From positions 1 to 64,000 of the forward strand of contig JACPKR010000072.1 in assembly GCA_016186945.1 (NCBI GenBank): a stretch of DNA of 64,000 bases, given 5' to 3'. Numbering within the stretch: the first letter of the stretch is position 1; every line of letters starts with the position of its first letter. This DNA comes from Deltaproteobacteria bacterium (GTDB lineage Bacteria; Bdellovibrionota_B; Oligoflexia; Oligoflexales; Bog-1112). Positions 27,010 to 34,308 of this stretch are shown one piece after another. The position numbers and the translations under genes were made by a program. The notes beneath the pieces were generated by a model. That model saw only the letters and a program-made list of their open reading frames with translations, searched no databases and was not told the origin of the DNA.

Positions 27010-28056
27010 ATGAGACCTCTTGGCCTGCGGGCGATTCGCGTGTTCCTTCTTTTTTCGGCAACTTTTTTGTCGTCAGCCTGTTATGTTCTCAAGAATGCCT
27101 ATCATTTCACGGAACTTTATAAATCTCGCCAGTCGATCGAAGATGTATTAGCGGATGAAAAAACATCTGAGCGCACTAAGGAAAAACTGCGCCTTGTTCA
27201 GGACATTCTGCTTTTTGCCAGACAGGAAGAGTTGAATACCAGTGGGTCCTACAGAGACTTTATTGACCTTGGGGAACGTTCTGTGGTCAGTTATCTCGTG
27301 CAGGCAGCGGAAGTAGATCAGTTGAAGCTGGTGACCTGGTGGTTTCCTGTCGTGGGTGCAGTCCCTTACCTGGGGTATTTCCAGCAGGAGGAGCGGGACA
27401 GGAAGGTAGAGAAGCTAAAGGGGAAGGGCTATGATGTCTTCGCTTCGGAAGTCGATGCGTTTTCCGGTCTGGGTTGGTTCTCTGATCCGATTTTCAGCAC
27501 TTTTCTTGAGAAGCGAGAGTCGTCTCTAGCCAATTTGTTATTTCACGAACTTACTCACGCGACGCTTTGGGTTGCTGGGGATGTTACCTTTAATGAGAAC
27601 CTGGCAAGTTACGTGGCCGATATTTTGACAATCCAGTATTTAGAGCGTAGAAGCTACGCTGAGGATCTGGTGTTCTATAGAAATAAGGAGGCAGACTTCA
27701 CTCTTTTCTCAGCATGGCTCAGTACCTTACGCGCAGAACTTGAGGTGCTCTATGGGTCGAGAGGAGATATGTCTTTATCCCAGCTCTTAGTGAAGAAGGA
27801 AGAAGTATTCTCTTCCTTTCTAAAAGAAAGACGTCCGCGTTTTCGGACGATTGATTTTATTGGCGATGGGCCTTGGAATAATGCGACTGTTTTGGCAGTT
27901 AATTTATATACACCAGAGACGGAACGGTTTCAGAGAGCGCATGCCTGTGTAGGTAAGGTTAGCGTGGGTACCCTGCTGAGGGCGATCGAAAAAGCGCTGG
28001 ACAAGGTGAAACAGCCCTTCGCGGCGTTGGACAGCCTCTGCTCGATTCGGAGTTGA
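27010..28056 (+). CDS. Predicted aminopeptidase lipoprotein (PF10023-like)
   Basis: 348 residues from ATG 27010. A signal peptide with lipobox (TFLSSAC) predicts a lipoprotein. The zinc motif HELTHATLW is followed, as in the Aminopep family, by GDVTFNENLASYVAD, which supplies the third ligand (NE). Upstream YLGYFQQEERDRK and LGWFSDPI are also typical of that family. Biochemical function in the family is largely predicted. The start was chosen because the upstream ATG lies in repeat sequence and would put 27 odd residues before the signal peptide; no good ribosome site is visible at either. The gap to mgtE is four bases. Confidence 0.82.
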   Translation: MRPLGLRAIRVFLLFSATFLSSACYVLKNAYHFTELYKSRQSIEDVLADEKTSERTKEKLRLVQDILLFARQEELNTSGSYRDFIDLGERSVVSYLVQAAEVDQLKLVTWWFPVVGAVPYLGYFQQEERDRKVEKLKGKGYDVFASEVDAFSGLGWFSDPIFSTFLEKRESSLANLLFHELTHATLWVAGDVTFNENLASYVADILTIQYLERRSYAEDLVFYRNKEADFTLFSAWLSTLRAELEVLYGSRGDMSLSQLLVKKEEVFSSFLKERRPRFRTIDFIGDGPWNNATVLAVNLYTPETERFQRAHACVGKVSVGTLLRAIEKALDKVKQPFAALDSLCSIRS

Positions 28057-28060
28057 AGCG

Positions 28061-29428
28061 ATGAGAACGGAACCACTTGAAATCTTGGATCCTTCACAGA
28101 TTCGATCGTATTTGGAAATGCGTGACTTTCGCAAGCTTCGCTTACTATTTAAAGAGCACGAGATCGCTGACGTCGCAGAGCTGTTTTCTCAGCTTGAGTT
28201 AACCGAGTCTATTGCTTTGTTTCGACTGGTCCCTAGGGACAAACGGGCGGGTCTGTTTTCGGAACTTGAGTTTGAGAGACAGAAGGAACTGATTCAGGAG
28301 TTACCTGACATTATTGTGACTTCTTTTCTGGACGAGATGGACCCGGATGACCGCACGAGATTATTTGAAGAGTTACCGGAGGAATTGCGGGATCTCATCC
28401 TGCAAAAACTTAGCCCTGAGGAAAGACGGGTTGCCAAGAAACTTCTCAGCTACCCTGAAGATTCCGTTGGGCGGCTGATGACACCAGACTTCCTGACTCT
28501 CAAGGAAACTATGACAGTTTCTCAGGCTATGCAGTTCATCCACTGGAGCACAGCATTACCTGAGGAATTTTTGAATTACCTCTTCGTTACTGGGGACGAT
28601 GGAACCCTGATCGGGGAAGTCAGTTTGGCATCTCTTGTCCTATGCGATCCACCTCGGATGCGCATTAATGAAATTATGAAAAAAAGCAGGATTTTCCTCA
28701 GTCCTTTCGATGAAGCTCAGCGAGCGGTTGACCTGTTCAGGAAATATGACAACCCCTATATTCCCGTAGTGGATACGAACAAAAAAATCATAGGTATCGT
28801 TACGGCAGACGATGTTTTCGACGTTGCTGAAGAAGAAGCGACGGAAGATATCCATCAGTTCGGTGGTCAGGGGGCTTTAGAGGATTCCTACTTTAATACT
28901 CCTTTTTTTACGATGTTTCGCAAACGTGCCGGCGCGCTTGCGATCTTGTTTGTCAGCGGTTTTCTGACGTCAGAAACTCTGCAGGTCTATCACGATACTT
29001 TGACGCATTGGGGCTTTCTCTCATTCTTTATCCCGCTGATCATTGCGTCGGGTGGTAATTCGGGAACTCAGGCTGCCTCCCTCATCATACGGGGTTTGGC
29101 AATCAGCGAATTTGAAGACAAGGACAGTTGGCGAATCTTGCGGAATGAAATTTTGATAGGTCTGACTCTTGGCATTTTTCTAGCCGTGCTTTGGTACTTG
29201 CGTGCCTATTTTACGGAACTGAGTGCCGAGGTAACTTTTGTAGTGGGAGTTTCCATTATTGGTGTTGTCTTGTTCGGAGTCATTTCAGGCGCGATGCTCC
29301 CCTTTCTTTTTCGTCTGATGAAACTTGACCCCGCTGTTGTTTCCTCACCTTTCATTTCTACTCTTGTGGATGTTATGGGCATCTTGATCTTCCTGAACAT
29401 TGCCATCTGGGTATTCAAGATTCCTTAG
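28061..29428 (+). CDS. mgtE: Magnesium transporter MgtE
   Basis: 455 residues in the MgtE order: an N-terminal helical superhelix domain (about 20-125, with repeated DxxDRTRLFEELP motifs), two CBS domains (about 130-255, including MTPDFLTLKETMTVSQAM and GIVTADDVFDVAEEEATEDIHQFGG), and a C-terminal pore domain of five transmembrane helices (PLIIASGGNSGTQAASLIIRGLA). It imports Mg2+, gated by cytoplasmic Mg2+ binding to the CBS part. It is probably co-transcribed with the lipoprotein gene four bases upstream. Confidence 0.95.
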   Translation: MRTEPLEILDPSQIRSYLEMRDFRKLRLLFKEHEIADVAELFSQLELTESIALFRLVPRDKRAGLFSELEFERQKELIQELPDIIVTSFLDEMDPDDRTRLFEELPEELRDLILQKLSPEERRVAKKLLSYPEDSVGRLMTPDFLTLKETMTVSQAMQFIHWSTALPEEFLNYLFVTGDDGTLIGEVSLASLVLCDPPRMRINEIMKKSRIFLSPFDEAQRAVDLFRKYDNPYIPVVDTNKKIIGIVTADDVFDVAEEEATEDIHQFGGQGALEDSYFNTPFFTMFRKRAGALAILFVSGFLTSETLQVYHDTLTHWGFLSFFIPLIIASGGNSGTQAASLIIRGLAISEFEDKDSWRILRNEILIGLTLGIFLAVLWYLRAYFTELSAEVTFVVGVSIIGVVLFGVISGAMLPFLFRLMKLDPAVVSSPFISTLVDVMGILIFLNIAIWVFKIP

Positions 29429-29458
29429 CGCTTGATTACAACACGTACGTATCTGGAG

Positions 29459-29500
29459 TTCAACTTCCCCTCCACACCTCCCCCAAAAAACTTTAGATTT
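29459..29500. repeat. Family A repeat fragment
   Basis: About 42 bp match the middle of family A (CTTCCCCTCCACACCTCC followed by CCCAAAAAACTTTAGAT) in the same orientation as the copy at 39395. Both outer ends are missing. The stop codon of the minus-strand ATPase gene (29493-29495) lies inside the fragment, so the last codons of that gene derive from the repeat. Confidence 0.75.
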
Positions 29501-30695
29501 TGCGTTCGACCAACAGCCCTTGCAAAAAACTTGCGGAATTTGAACTCCATCCGAGTGCTTCTTTTTCTCTTATCACTGGTCCCGAAGGGTAAAGTAAAAA
29601 AGCTGGAACCTTCAGTTTCTGTGCATAATATCTTAAGCCTACCGGCCAACTCTGCGGGCTTGACTTGCATTCGATGAGAGCCAGGGGCCGCAAATTTCGG
29701 GTGATAACGAAATCCACTTCGCGTCGGTCTTGATCTCTTAAAAAGCAAAGCTCGTAACGACCATACCCTTGTTCAGACCATGCTGAACAGGCGAGAGCCA
29801 GTTGGATTGCCATGTAATTTTCAAAACAAGCCCCTTTATCTTCGCAAAAACTCCATTGTTCAAAATACCACTTTGCTTCCTTCTTAACAGCTCGGTGTAT
29901 TTTCCGGTGGAAGGGATAAATACGCAAACCGAGAAACAATGTTTCGAAAAGCCGCAGCCACGTTCTGACGGCAACCGGACTGACTTCAATATCTTCGGAT
30001 AAAGCCTGAAGGGAGAGCGGTGATCCAACGCGTTCAGGAAGCAAACGTGCAAGCATCTCCATTTTGTCTAGGCGTTGGACCAAACTGAAATCCCGAACAT
30101 CTTCGCGTATCAAACGATCAAGATATTGATCTTGCCAGCGTCTGGCCTTTTGCTCACTAGCCCCTAAAAAAGGAATGGGGAAGCCACCAAGCTGAATGAG
30201 ATCTTCATCGGAGATTTTAGACGAACTATCCGGCTCCCAGTGTTGCCAATCACGAGGTGCAGCAAGAATGTTTGAACCTAAAGATGACGTTTCGTCAAAT
30301 GAAAACGGCCAGAGCTTAAAACTGTTGTAACGTCCTTGTAAACTGTCACCGCCTCTCTGGTACTGGTCAAAACGCCCCGAACCTGTGACTATGAAATTTT
30401 CCTGCCGAGTGGACGAGTCATAATAACCTTTCAGAATTTTTTTCCAATCCTTGCGCTTATGAATTTCATCAAAAACGACCATCTTGTGTTCACTACGAAA
30501 AAAATATGGTTCTTTTACGTAGGACTTTTTGACTTCTACGGTATCCCAGTTGAAATATGCCGCTCCTGTTAGTTGGGTCGTCAACCAGGTTTTGCCGACT
30601 TGACGCGCCCCTGTTAGGAAAACCATGGGACGAGGAACGAAAATTTTTTCTCTTAACTCTTGAAAGGCTAAATTCTCTAAGGCCCTTTTAACCAT
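29493..30695 (-). CDS. AAA_14/DUF4143 ATPase (first copy)
   Basis: 400 residues. N-terminal AAA domain with Walker A GARQVGKTWL, Walker B MVVFDEIHKRKDW and sensor VTGSGRFD; C-terminal DUF4143 region with a winged-helix part (LLPERVGSPLSLQALSEDIEVSPVAVRTWLRLFE) and a nuclease-like end DRREVDFVITR...LALIECKSS (D-x(n)-ExK pattern). The family is widespread and mobile and its function is unknown. The start ATG 30695 has GAGG in front; an ATG at 30725 lies in the centre of a palindrome. Its 3' end is in a family A fragment. Only distantly similar to the copy at 36933-38072. Confidence 0.88.
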   Translation of the reverse strand: MVKRALENLAFQELREKIFVPRPMVFLTGARQVGKTWLTTQLTGAAYFNWDTVEVKKSYVKEPYFFRSEHKMVVFDEIHKRKDWKKILKGYYDSSTRQENFIVTGSGRFDQYQRGGDSLQGRYNSFKLWPFSFDETSSLGSNILAAPRDWQHWEPDSSSKISDEDLIQLGGFPIPFLGASEQKARRWQDQYLDRLIREDVRDFSLVQRLDKMEMLARLLPERVGSPLSLQALSEDIEVSPVAVRTWLRLFETLFLGLRIYPFHRKIHRAVKKEAKWYFEQWSFCEDKGACFENYMAIQLALACSAWSEQGYGRYELCFLRDQDRREVDFVITRNLRPLALIECKSSPQSWPVGLRYYAQKLKVPAFLLYPSGPVIREKEALGWSSNSASFLQGLLVERKI

Positions 30696-30705
30696 GGATA
30701 ATCCT

Positions 30706-30739
30706 CGCGTAAAACAGATGTTCATATCTATTTTACGCG
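30706..30739. promoter_or_regulatory. 34-bp palindrome at the start of the first ATPase gene
   Basis: Two 14-nt arms, CGCGTAAAACAGAT (30706-30719) and ATCTATTTTACGCG (30726-30739), pair at 13 of 14 positions around a 6-nt centre. It lies 10 bp upstream of the proposed ATG. Such a site is expected to be bound by a dimer; autoregulation by the downstream protein, which has a winged-helix part, is one possibility. Confidence 0.65.
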
Positions 30740-30779
30740 CGTAGAACCAATATGTACATCGTTTTCACGACACATTGGT

Positions 30780-30921
30780 AATGCGTAAGCCACTTGGGGC
30801 AAGGAGGTGGTTTGGAGGAAACTGCGCAGCTGGTTCCTCCAAGAAATCCCTTGGTGGAGCGACGGTTCCCTCGCCCCCCCAAAACCCCCCCCCCCCATTT
30901 TCCCCAAGTGGCTTACGCATT
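30780..30921. repeat. Family B MITE-like repeat, copy 2, with 20-bp perfect terminal inverted repeats
   Basis: 142 bp. The ends AATGCGTAAGCCACTTGGGG (30780-30799) and its exact complement (30902-30921) are perfect. Inside are the GGAGGAA/TTCCTCC hairpin with the CTGCGCAG centre and a C-rich tract with twelve consecutive Cs. It is not in a gene: it lies between the palindrome of the first ATPase gene and the 3' end of the next minus-strand gene. No transposase is encoded; as a MITE it would need one elsewhere. Confidence 0.9.
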
Positions 30922-30953
30922 GAGAAGCAATCCCCCGAAGCTCGACCGGAATA

Positions 30954-31601
30954 TTAATATGCTAGGATTCCCATTCCTAACTGTAGGGCACCGAGTACGA
31001 GAGCGACCGAAGTCATCGCTAGTGCTTTTGCGTTGTATTTTTTAATGGCATCACCTGTATCAAGAATAACCCCTCTTAAGGAATAACCCATGGCCACACT
31101 ATTAGAAAGAGCTGCGACAATAGTCACGGGCAGTTTCGCCAAGAGTAGAGCCTCTCTTTCGGGGGGAGTTCTACACTCCGGGTTGGAAAAAGAAGAAAAA
31201 GGCCCAATGGATGGTAACACACTTAAGGTATTGAAAAGTAGATTAAAACCCAGGATAAAGGCCAGAGGAGCATTAGGGAAAACGATGGAATGCGTGGCAA
31301 AAGCAGCACTGACTGCCAACAATGTAGCTCCCACTGCACAACCATCGAAGACGCTTGAGATGATTTGAGGCGTCATCCAACACTCAGTAGGCCACTCAGA
31401 ATAAGCATCCAAGGGCGGACAAAAGTGTACGCCTGGATTTTGTTCTTTCAACTTCGTACCTGCACAAGTCGGACTATCCCCGCATTCTTGACACATCACG
31501 GTACAATTATAATTACCCGGTTGAGAAACTTGAGCACCGTCACTTGCAAAGGCAACGGCGCCAAACTGAAAAAATGCGCTTATGATAAGTGTTTTATGCA
31601 T
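30954..31601 (-). CDS. Exported four-helix membrane protein with Cys-rich N-terminus, unknown
   Basis: 215 residues. A signal peptide (MHKTLIISAFFQFGAVAFA) is followed by about 50 residues with seven cysteines (NCTVMCQECGDSPTC..FC..EC), then four hydrophobic helices at about 82-105, 110-135, 150-175 and 190-213. I do not recognise the family. The third ATG (31601) was chosen because GGAG lies nine bases upstream. It is divergent from the next gene, which also encodes a protein with signal peptide, cysteines and a late helix; the two could work together. Confidence 0.65.
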   Translation of the reverse strand: MHKTLIISAFFQFGAVAFASDGAQVSQPGNYNCTVMCQECGDSPTCAGTKLKEQNPGVHFCPPLDAYSEWPTECWMTPQIISSVFDGCAVGATLLAVSAAFATHSIVFPNAPLAFILGFNLLFNTLSVLPSIGPFSSFSNPECRTPPEREALLLAKLPVTIVAALSNSVAMGYSLRGVILDTGDAIKKYNAKALAMTSVALVLGALQLGMGILAY

Positions 31602-31765
31602 TGCCATTATCTCCATTTCTTAAATCAGTTCGGGTTGAATATAAGAAAATAAAAGTAATTTACAAGGAATTAGTGAAACTGTTGAGCGTTTGGTTTTGAG
31701 TTGACGTCCTTCTATCTCTGATCTAAAACGGGGAACACCACGGATGATTTTTCACGGTAGGGTTT

Positions 31766-32485
31766 ATGAAATTCTTAATTTTAAGCCTCTTCTTTATTGT
31801 GTTATTCTCTCTTACTTCTCTTGGACAATCAAAGGTGCCTGAAAGTTTTGACAGGTTTCACACCAATTTTTTCTTTTGTTTCGACGGATATTGCCCCATT
31901 CTCGGAGGGTTTGAAGCGCAGCCTGACGATGCGAATGCAGTGAGAAATTACTTGCGAGAGACTTTAGGGCCGGAATGTGATTTTGGCGTTGTCGTTGCAC
32001 CTGGAACATTGACCAATGGCTATCGTTTGAGTTGGAGTGAATTGGGGGTTGACGACAATACGCCAATCAAGGCATCCCCGCTCTGGAGGATCGACAGCGG
32101 AAAAGTCATTGTCAAATACGATGCGCACGGTATCGGTACGGTTCAGGAGAGGATGGAAGGAATACAGCAATGCTTGGCGAAACCCGAAAATGAAAAAAAG
32201 GTTAGCTTGTTTTTGAAGGATAGGGCAGCGGGAGCTTTATGGGGAAGAATGGCAGCGATTGGAGGACTTGTTGTCGCGTCTTTAGCTAGCTTTTATATCG
32301 TTTTTCAGATGTTTTGTGACCTTCAATTCAACCTCATTCGCCGCTGCGGAAGTTATTGCACTAATTGTTTAGGGCGCAGTTCTCGCCGAATTGACGTCGT
32401 TCCTCCGTCCGCTCCTCCGCCCTATCTAGCCCCCGCAGGCGTTGTGCCTGCGGCCTCGCTGGAGATGTTGGAAAAGATGCCGTAA
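31766..32485 (+). CDS. Exported protein with one late transmembrane helix and Pro-rich tail, unknown
   Basis: 239 residues. Signal peptide (MKFLILSLFFIVLFSLTSLG), an extracytoplasmic domain of about 150 residues with paired cysteines (FFFCFDGYCP; PECDFGV), a transmembrane helix at about 165-187, and a cytoplasmic tail with a Cys-containing basic stretch (RRCGSYCTNCLGRSSRR) and a Pro/Ala-rich end. No family recognised. The end of the reading frame includes the palindrome at 32433-32453. GGTAGGG precedes the start at 31766. Confidence 0.6.
   Translation: MKFLILSLFFIVLFSLTSLGQSKVPESFDRFHTNFFFCFDGYCPILGGFEAQPDDANAVRNYLRETLGPECDFGVVVAPGTLTNGYRLSWSELGVDDNTPIKASPLWRIDSGKVIVKYDAHGIGTVQERMEGIQQCLAKPENEKKVSLFLKDRAAGALWGRMAAIGGLVVASLASFYIVFQMFCDLQFNLIRRCGSYCTNCLGRSSRRIDVVPPSAPPPYLAPAGVVPAASLEMLEKMP
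32433..32453. repeat. Perfect 8-bp palindrome with 5-nt loop inside the coding end
   Basis: Arms CCGCAGGC and GCCTGCGG enclose GTTGT. It lies in the last 18 codons of the upstream gene and encodes part of APAGVVPAAS. It is much more GC-rich than its surroundings and may be a small REP-type element inserted in frame, or act as the stem of a transcript end. Confidence 0.5.
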
Positions 32486-32532
32486 TTATAAGCGAATCTT
32501 TGTCACCGAAAGATATTTGATCGGTGATCGGC

Positions 32533-32561
32533 TTGATTTTTCAGAGACGACTAGATATAAT
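32533..32561 (+). promoter_or_regulatory. Sigma-70-like promoter for the 539-residue exported protein
   Basis: TTGATT (32533-32538) and a perfect TATAAT (32556-32561) with a 17-bp spacer. The gene start at 32606 lies 44 bp downstream with AAGGAAAATGAA before its ATG. This is one of the three best sigma-70-type matches in the window and shows that the gene is transcribed on its own. Confidence 0.7.
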
Positions 32562-32605
32562 TTTACCTACATCATACATAAGGACATAATAAAAAGGAAA
32601 ATGAA

Positions 32606-34225
32606 ATGCACAAAAAATATGCATTGATTTTAGCCATGATTGTATCACAGTTTCCAATTGGATTATATGGTACAGCTACCATAAAATGGTGTAATACAAT
32701 ACAGGGTGAAATAAGAGAAGGAGGTGCCTTTGGAGACGCAACTGGACTTCTGGTGTTGACTTCCGGTAATTTAAAGGGTTTAGCATGTTGGCTAGAGCGC
32801 TTCCCAGATGGAGCAACAATCGGTACAGATATTTTCCTACGTGATAGTGCCGGTGTAAAATATGAACTTTCTGGCCACGGTAGCGATATAGCGACCGGAT
32901 GGTACCTTAAGAGTCTTGTAGAGCTGCCCGGTCTGGCAGGGAGACAGGTAAACTTCTGCACAGAAAACACGGCGCCTGAAAAACGCTATCTTATTACTAG
33001 GTTGTTTATCGGAGGAAAAACGGTTGCACACGTAAAACCGGGTGCAATTGTCATTAATTATGAATACCCTCAGGGTAAGAAGCATAAGTTTAATTTCTCC
33101 GTTCAAGATGGCGAAAATATTCTCATCACGCCAACAAATTTATCCGGAGGTATTGCTGTTTATTTAACAAAAACATCTCTCAAAAAGGCTTCGTGTTTTG
33201 ATAAGGATCTTTTAAAGGACGCAAAAATTCGTTTTGTGAATTATATCACGGTAAAGAACCAGACACATCAGAACTTGACTATTAAATTCGCTCCTAGTGG
33301 CGTTACAAAGGAGCTAAAAATTGATCCTGCACCTCATGATGGACTTACAACGAATAAAGAAATCGAGCTATCTAAACCGCCGACATCAATCAGTTGGGCA
33401 TCTGATGATGAAAAAATTCAAGGCACCAGTTCAATTGATGATCGCTTCTATGAAAAATCCAAAGGCATTGTCACCATTGCGGGTAAAGGAATGACGATTG
33501 GCGAAGAACCATCAAAAACAGAATTGGTCACCATCTCAAATGCAACATTTGAACCGCTTAATATAGTTCTTACAACGGATTCAATTATTCGTCCATTTCA
33601 ACTCAAACCACTAGATACAACAACGGTTAAGTATATTGGTGTACCGCAACTCATAGCTTGGGCAACACCATCAGGTAAAACCAAGGGTGAGAGACAATGG
33701 GAACACGAGGAAGATGTCACAATAGGTTTTGGAAATCTCATTACATATGATAAACCACTTAAGTTAACGTCACAACTAATATTCAACAGTAACAACCAAG
33801 GGATTGTAGTCACCTTAAAAACTCAACTGGGACAAGAGTATGAATCCGCTATTCCGGCTCAAAAAACAATCATGATAAAAGCGTCTACCACCGATCAAAT
33901 CACAAGTTTTGAGTGGCGCGCTGATGACAATAGCTTCACGGGAAAGCTCAATGAAGAACAACTTCAAAAACCAAAAATCGATATCCGGGATTCAACAGTC
34001 ACCACACCATTAATTACTCAACTTACAGCAGATGAAATTATGGCGCTGGCCCCTGCTGGACGATCCTGTTCAGCAAGACTAAGCGGAACATTACTTTGGG
34101 GGTACTGCGATAAAAGGATGCCAGATAATATATTTTATAGCCTTTATACATCAATTGATATAGCTCAATGCCCGGAGCCAGCTGCAATTGAAAATAGGAA
34201 CGGAACCTTAACGTGTCTTAAATAA
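32606..34225 (+). CDS. Exported protein with three diverged beta repeats, unknown
   Basis: 539 residues with signal peptide (cleavage near residue 22). An N-terminal part (23-130, IKWCNTIQGEI...) has cysteines; residues about 210-460 contain three diverged units of about 85-105 residues. Each has a core 'N.T...L.I.....', a proline near the middle, then 'I.W....G' (TSISWASDDEKIQG, QLIAWATPSGKTKG, TSFEWRADDNSFTG) and a final 'V/I-T/D-I-x' strand. This suggests tandem beta-sandwich domains. A short C-terminal domain has three cysteines. Not recognised. The gene is clearly AT-richer than the conserved genes in the window, consistent with acquisition. Confidence 0.7.
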   Translation: MHKKYALILAMIVSQFPIGLYGTATIKWCNTIQGEIREGGAFGDATGLLVLTSGNLKGLACWLERFPDGATIGTDIFLRDSAGVKYELSGHGSDIATGWYLKSLVELPGLAGRQVNFCTENTAPEKRYLITRLFIGGKTVAHVKPGAIVINYEYPQGKKHKFNFSVQDGENILITPTNLSGGIAVYLTKTSLKKASCFDKDLLKDAKIRFVNYITVKNQTHQNLTIKFAPSGVTKELKIDPAPHDGLTTNKEIELSKPPTSISWASDDEKIQGTSSIDDRFYEKSKGIVTIAGKGMTIGEEPSKTELVTISNATFEPLNIVLTTDSIIRPFQLKPLDTTTVKYIGVPQLIAWATPSGKTKGERQWEHEEDVTIGFGNLITYDKPLKLTSQLIFNSNNQGIVVTLKTQLGQEYESAIPAQKTIMIKASTTDQITSFEWRADDNSFTGKLNEEQLQKPKIDIRDSTVTTPLITQLTADEIMALAPAGRSCSARLSGTLLWGYCDKRMPDNIFYSLYTSIDIAQCPEPAAIENRNGTLTCLK

Positions 34226-34266
34226 ACTAACCCATAAAACAAAAACATCCAATTGTTTGAATTGAA

Positions 34267-34296
34267 ACAGGTCATGAATCAACATTTGTGACCTGT
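34267..34296. terminator. Candidate bidirectional terminator between convergent genes
   Basis: Arms ACAGGTCA (34267-34274) and TGACCTGT (34289-34296) form a perfect 8-bp stem with a 14-nt loop, followed by CTTGTTT on the plus strand and preceded by T-rich sequence on the minus strand (GTTTCAATTC). It lies between the ends of the 539-residue protein gene and the Ig-repeat lipoprotein gene. The T-tract is short. Confidence 0.45.
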
Positions 34297-34308
34297 CTTG
34301 TTTGATCC

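Noticed and set aside
30883-30896. Run of twelve C as a possible phase-variation tract
   Set aside because: It is inside the family B repeat between genes, not in a coding region or promoter spacer.
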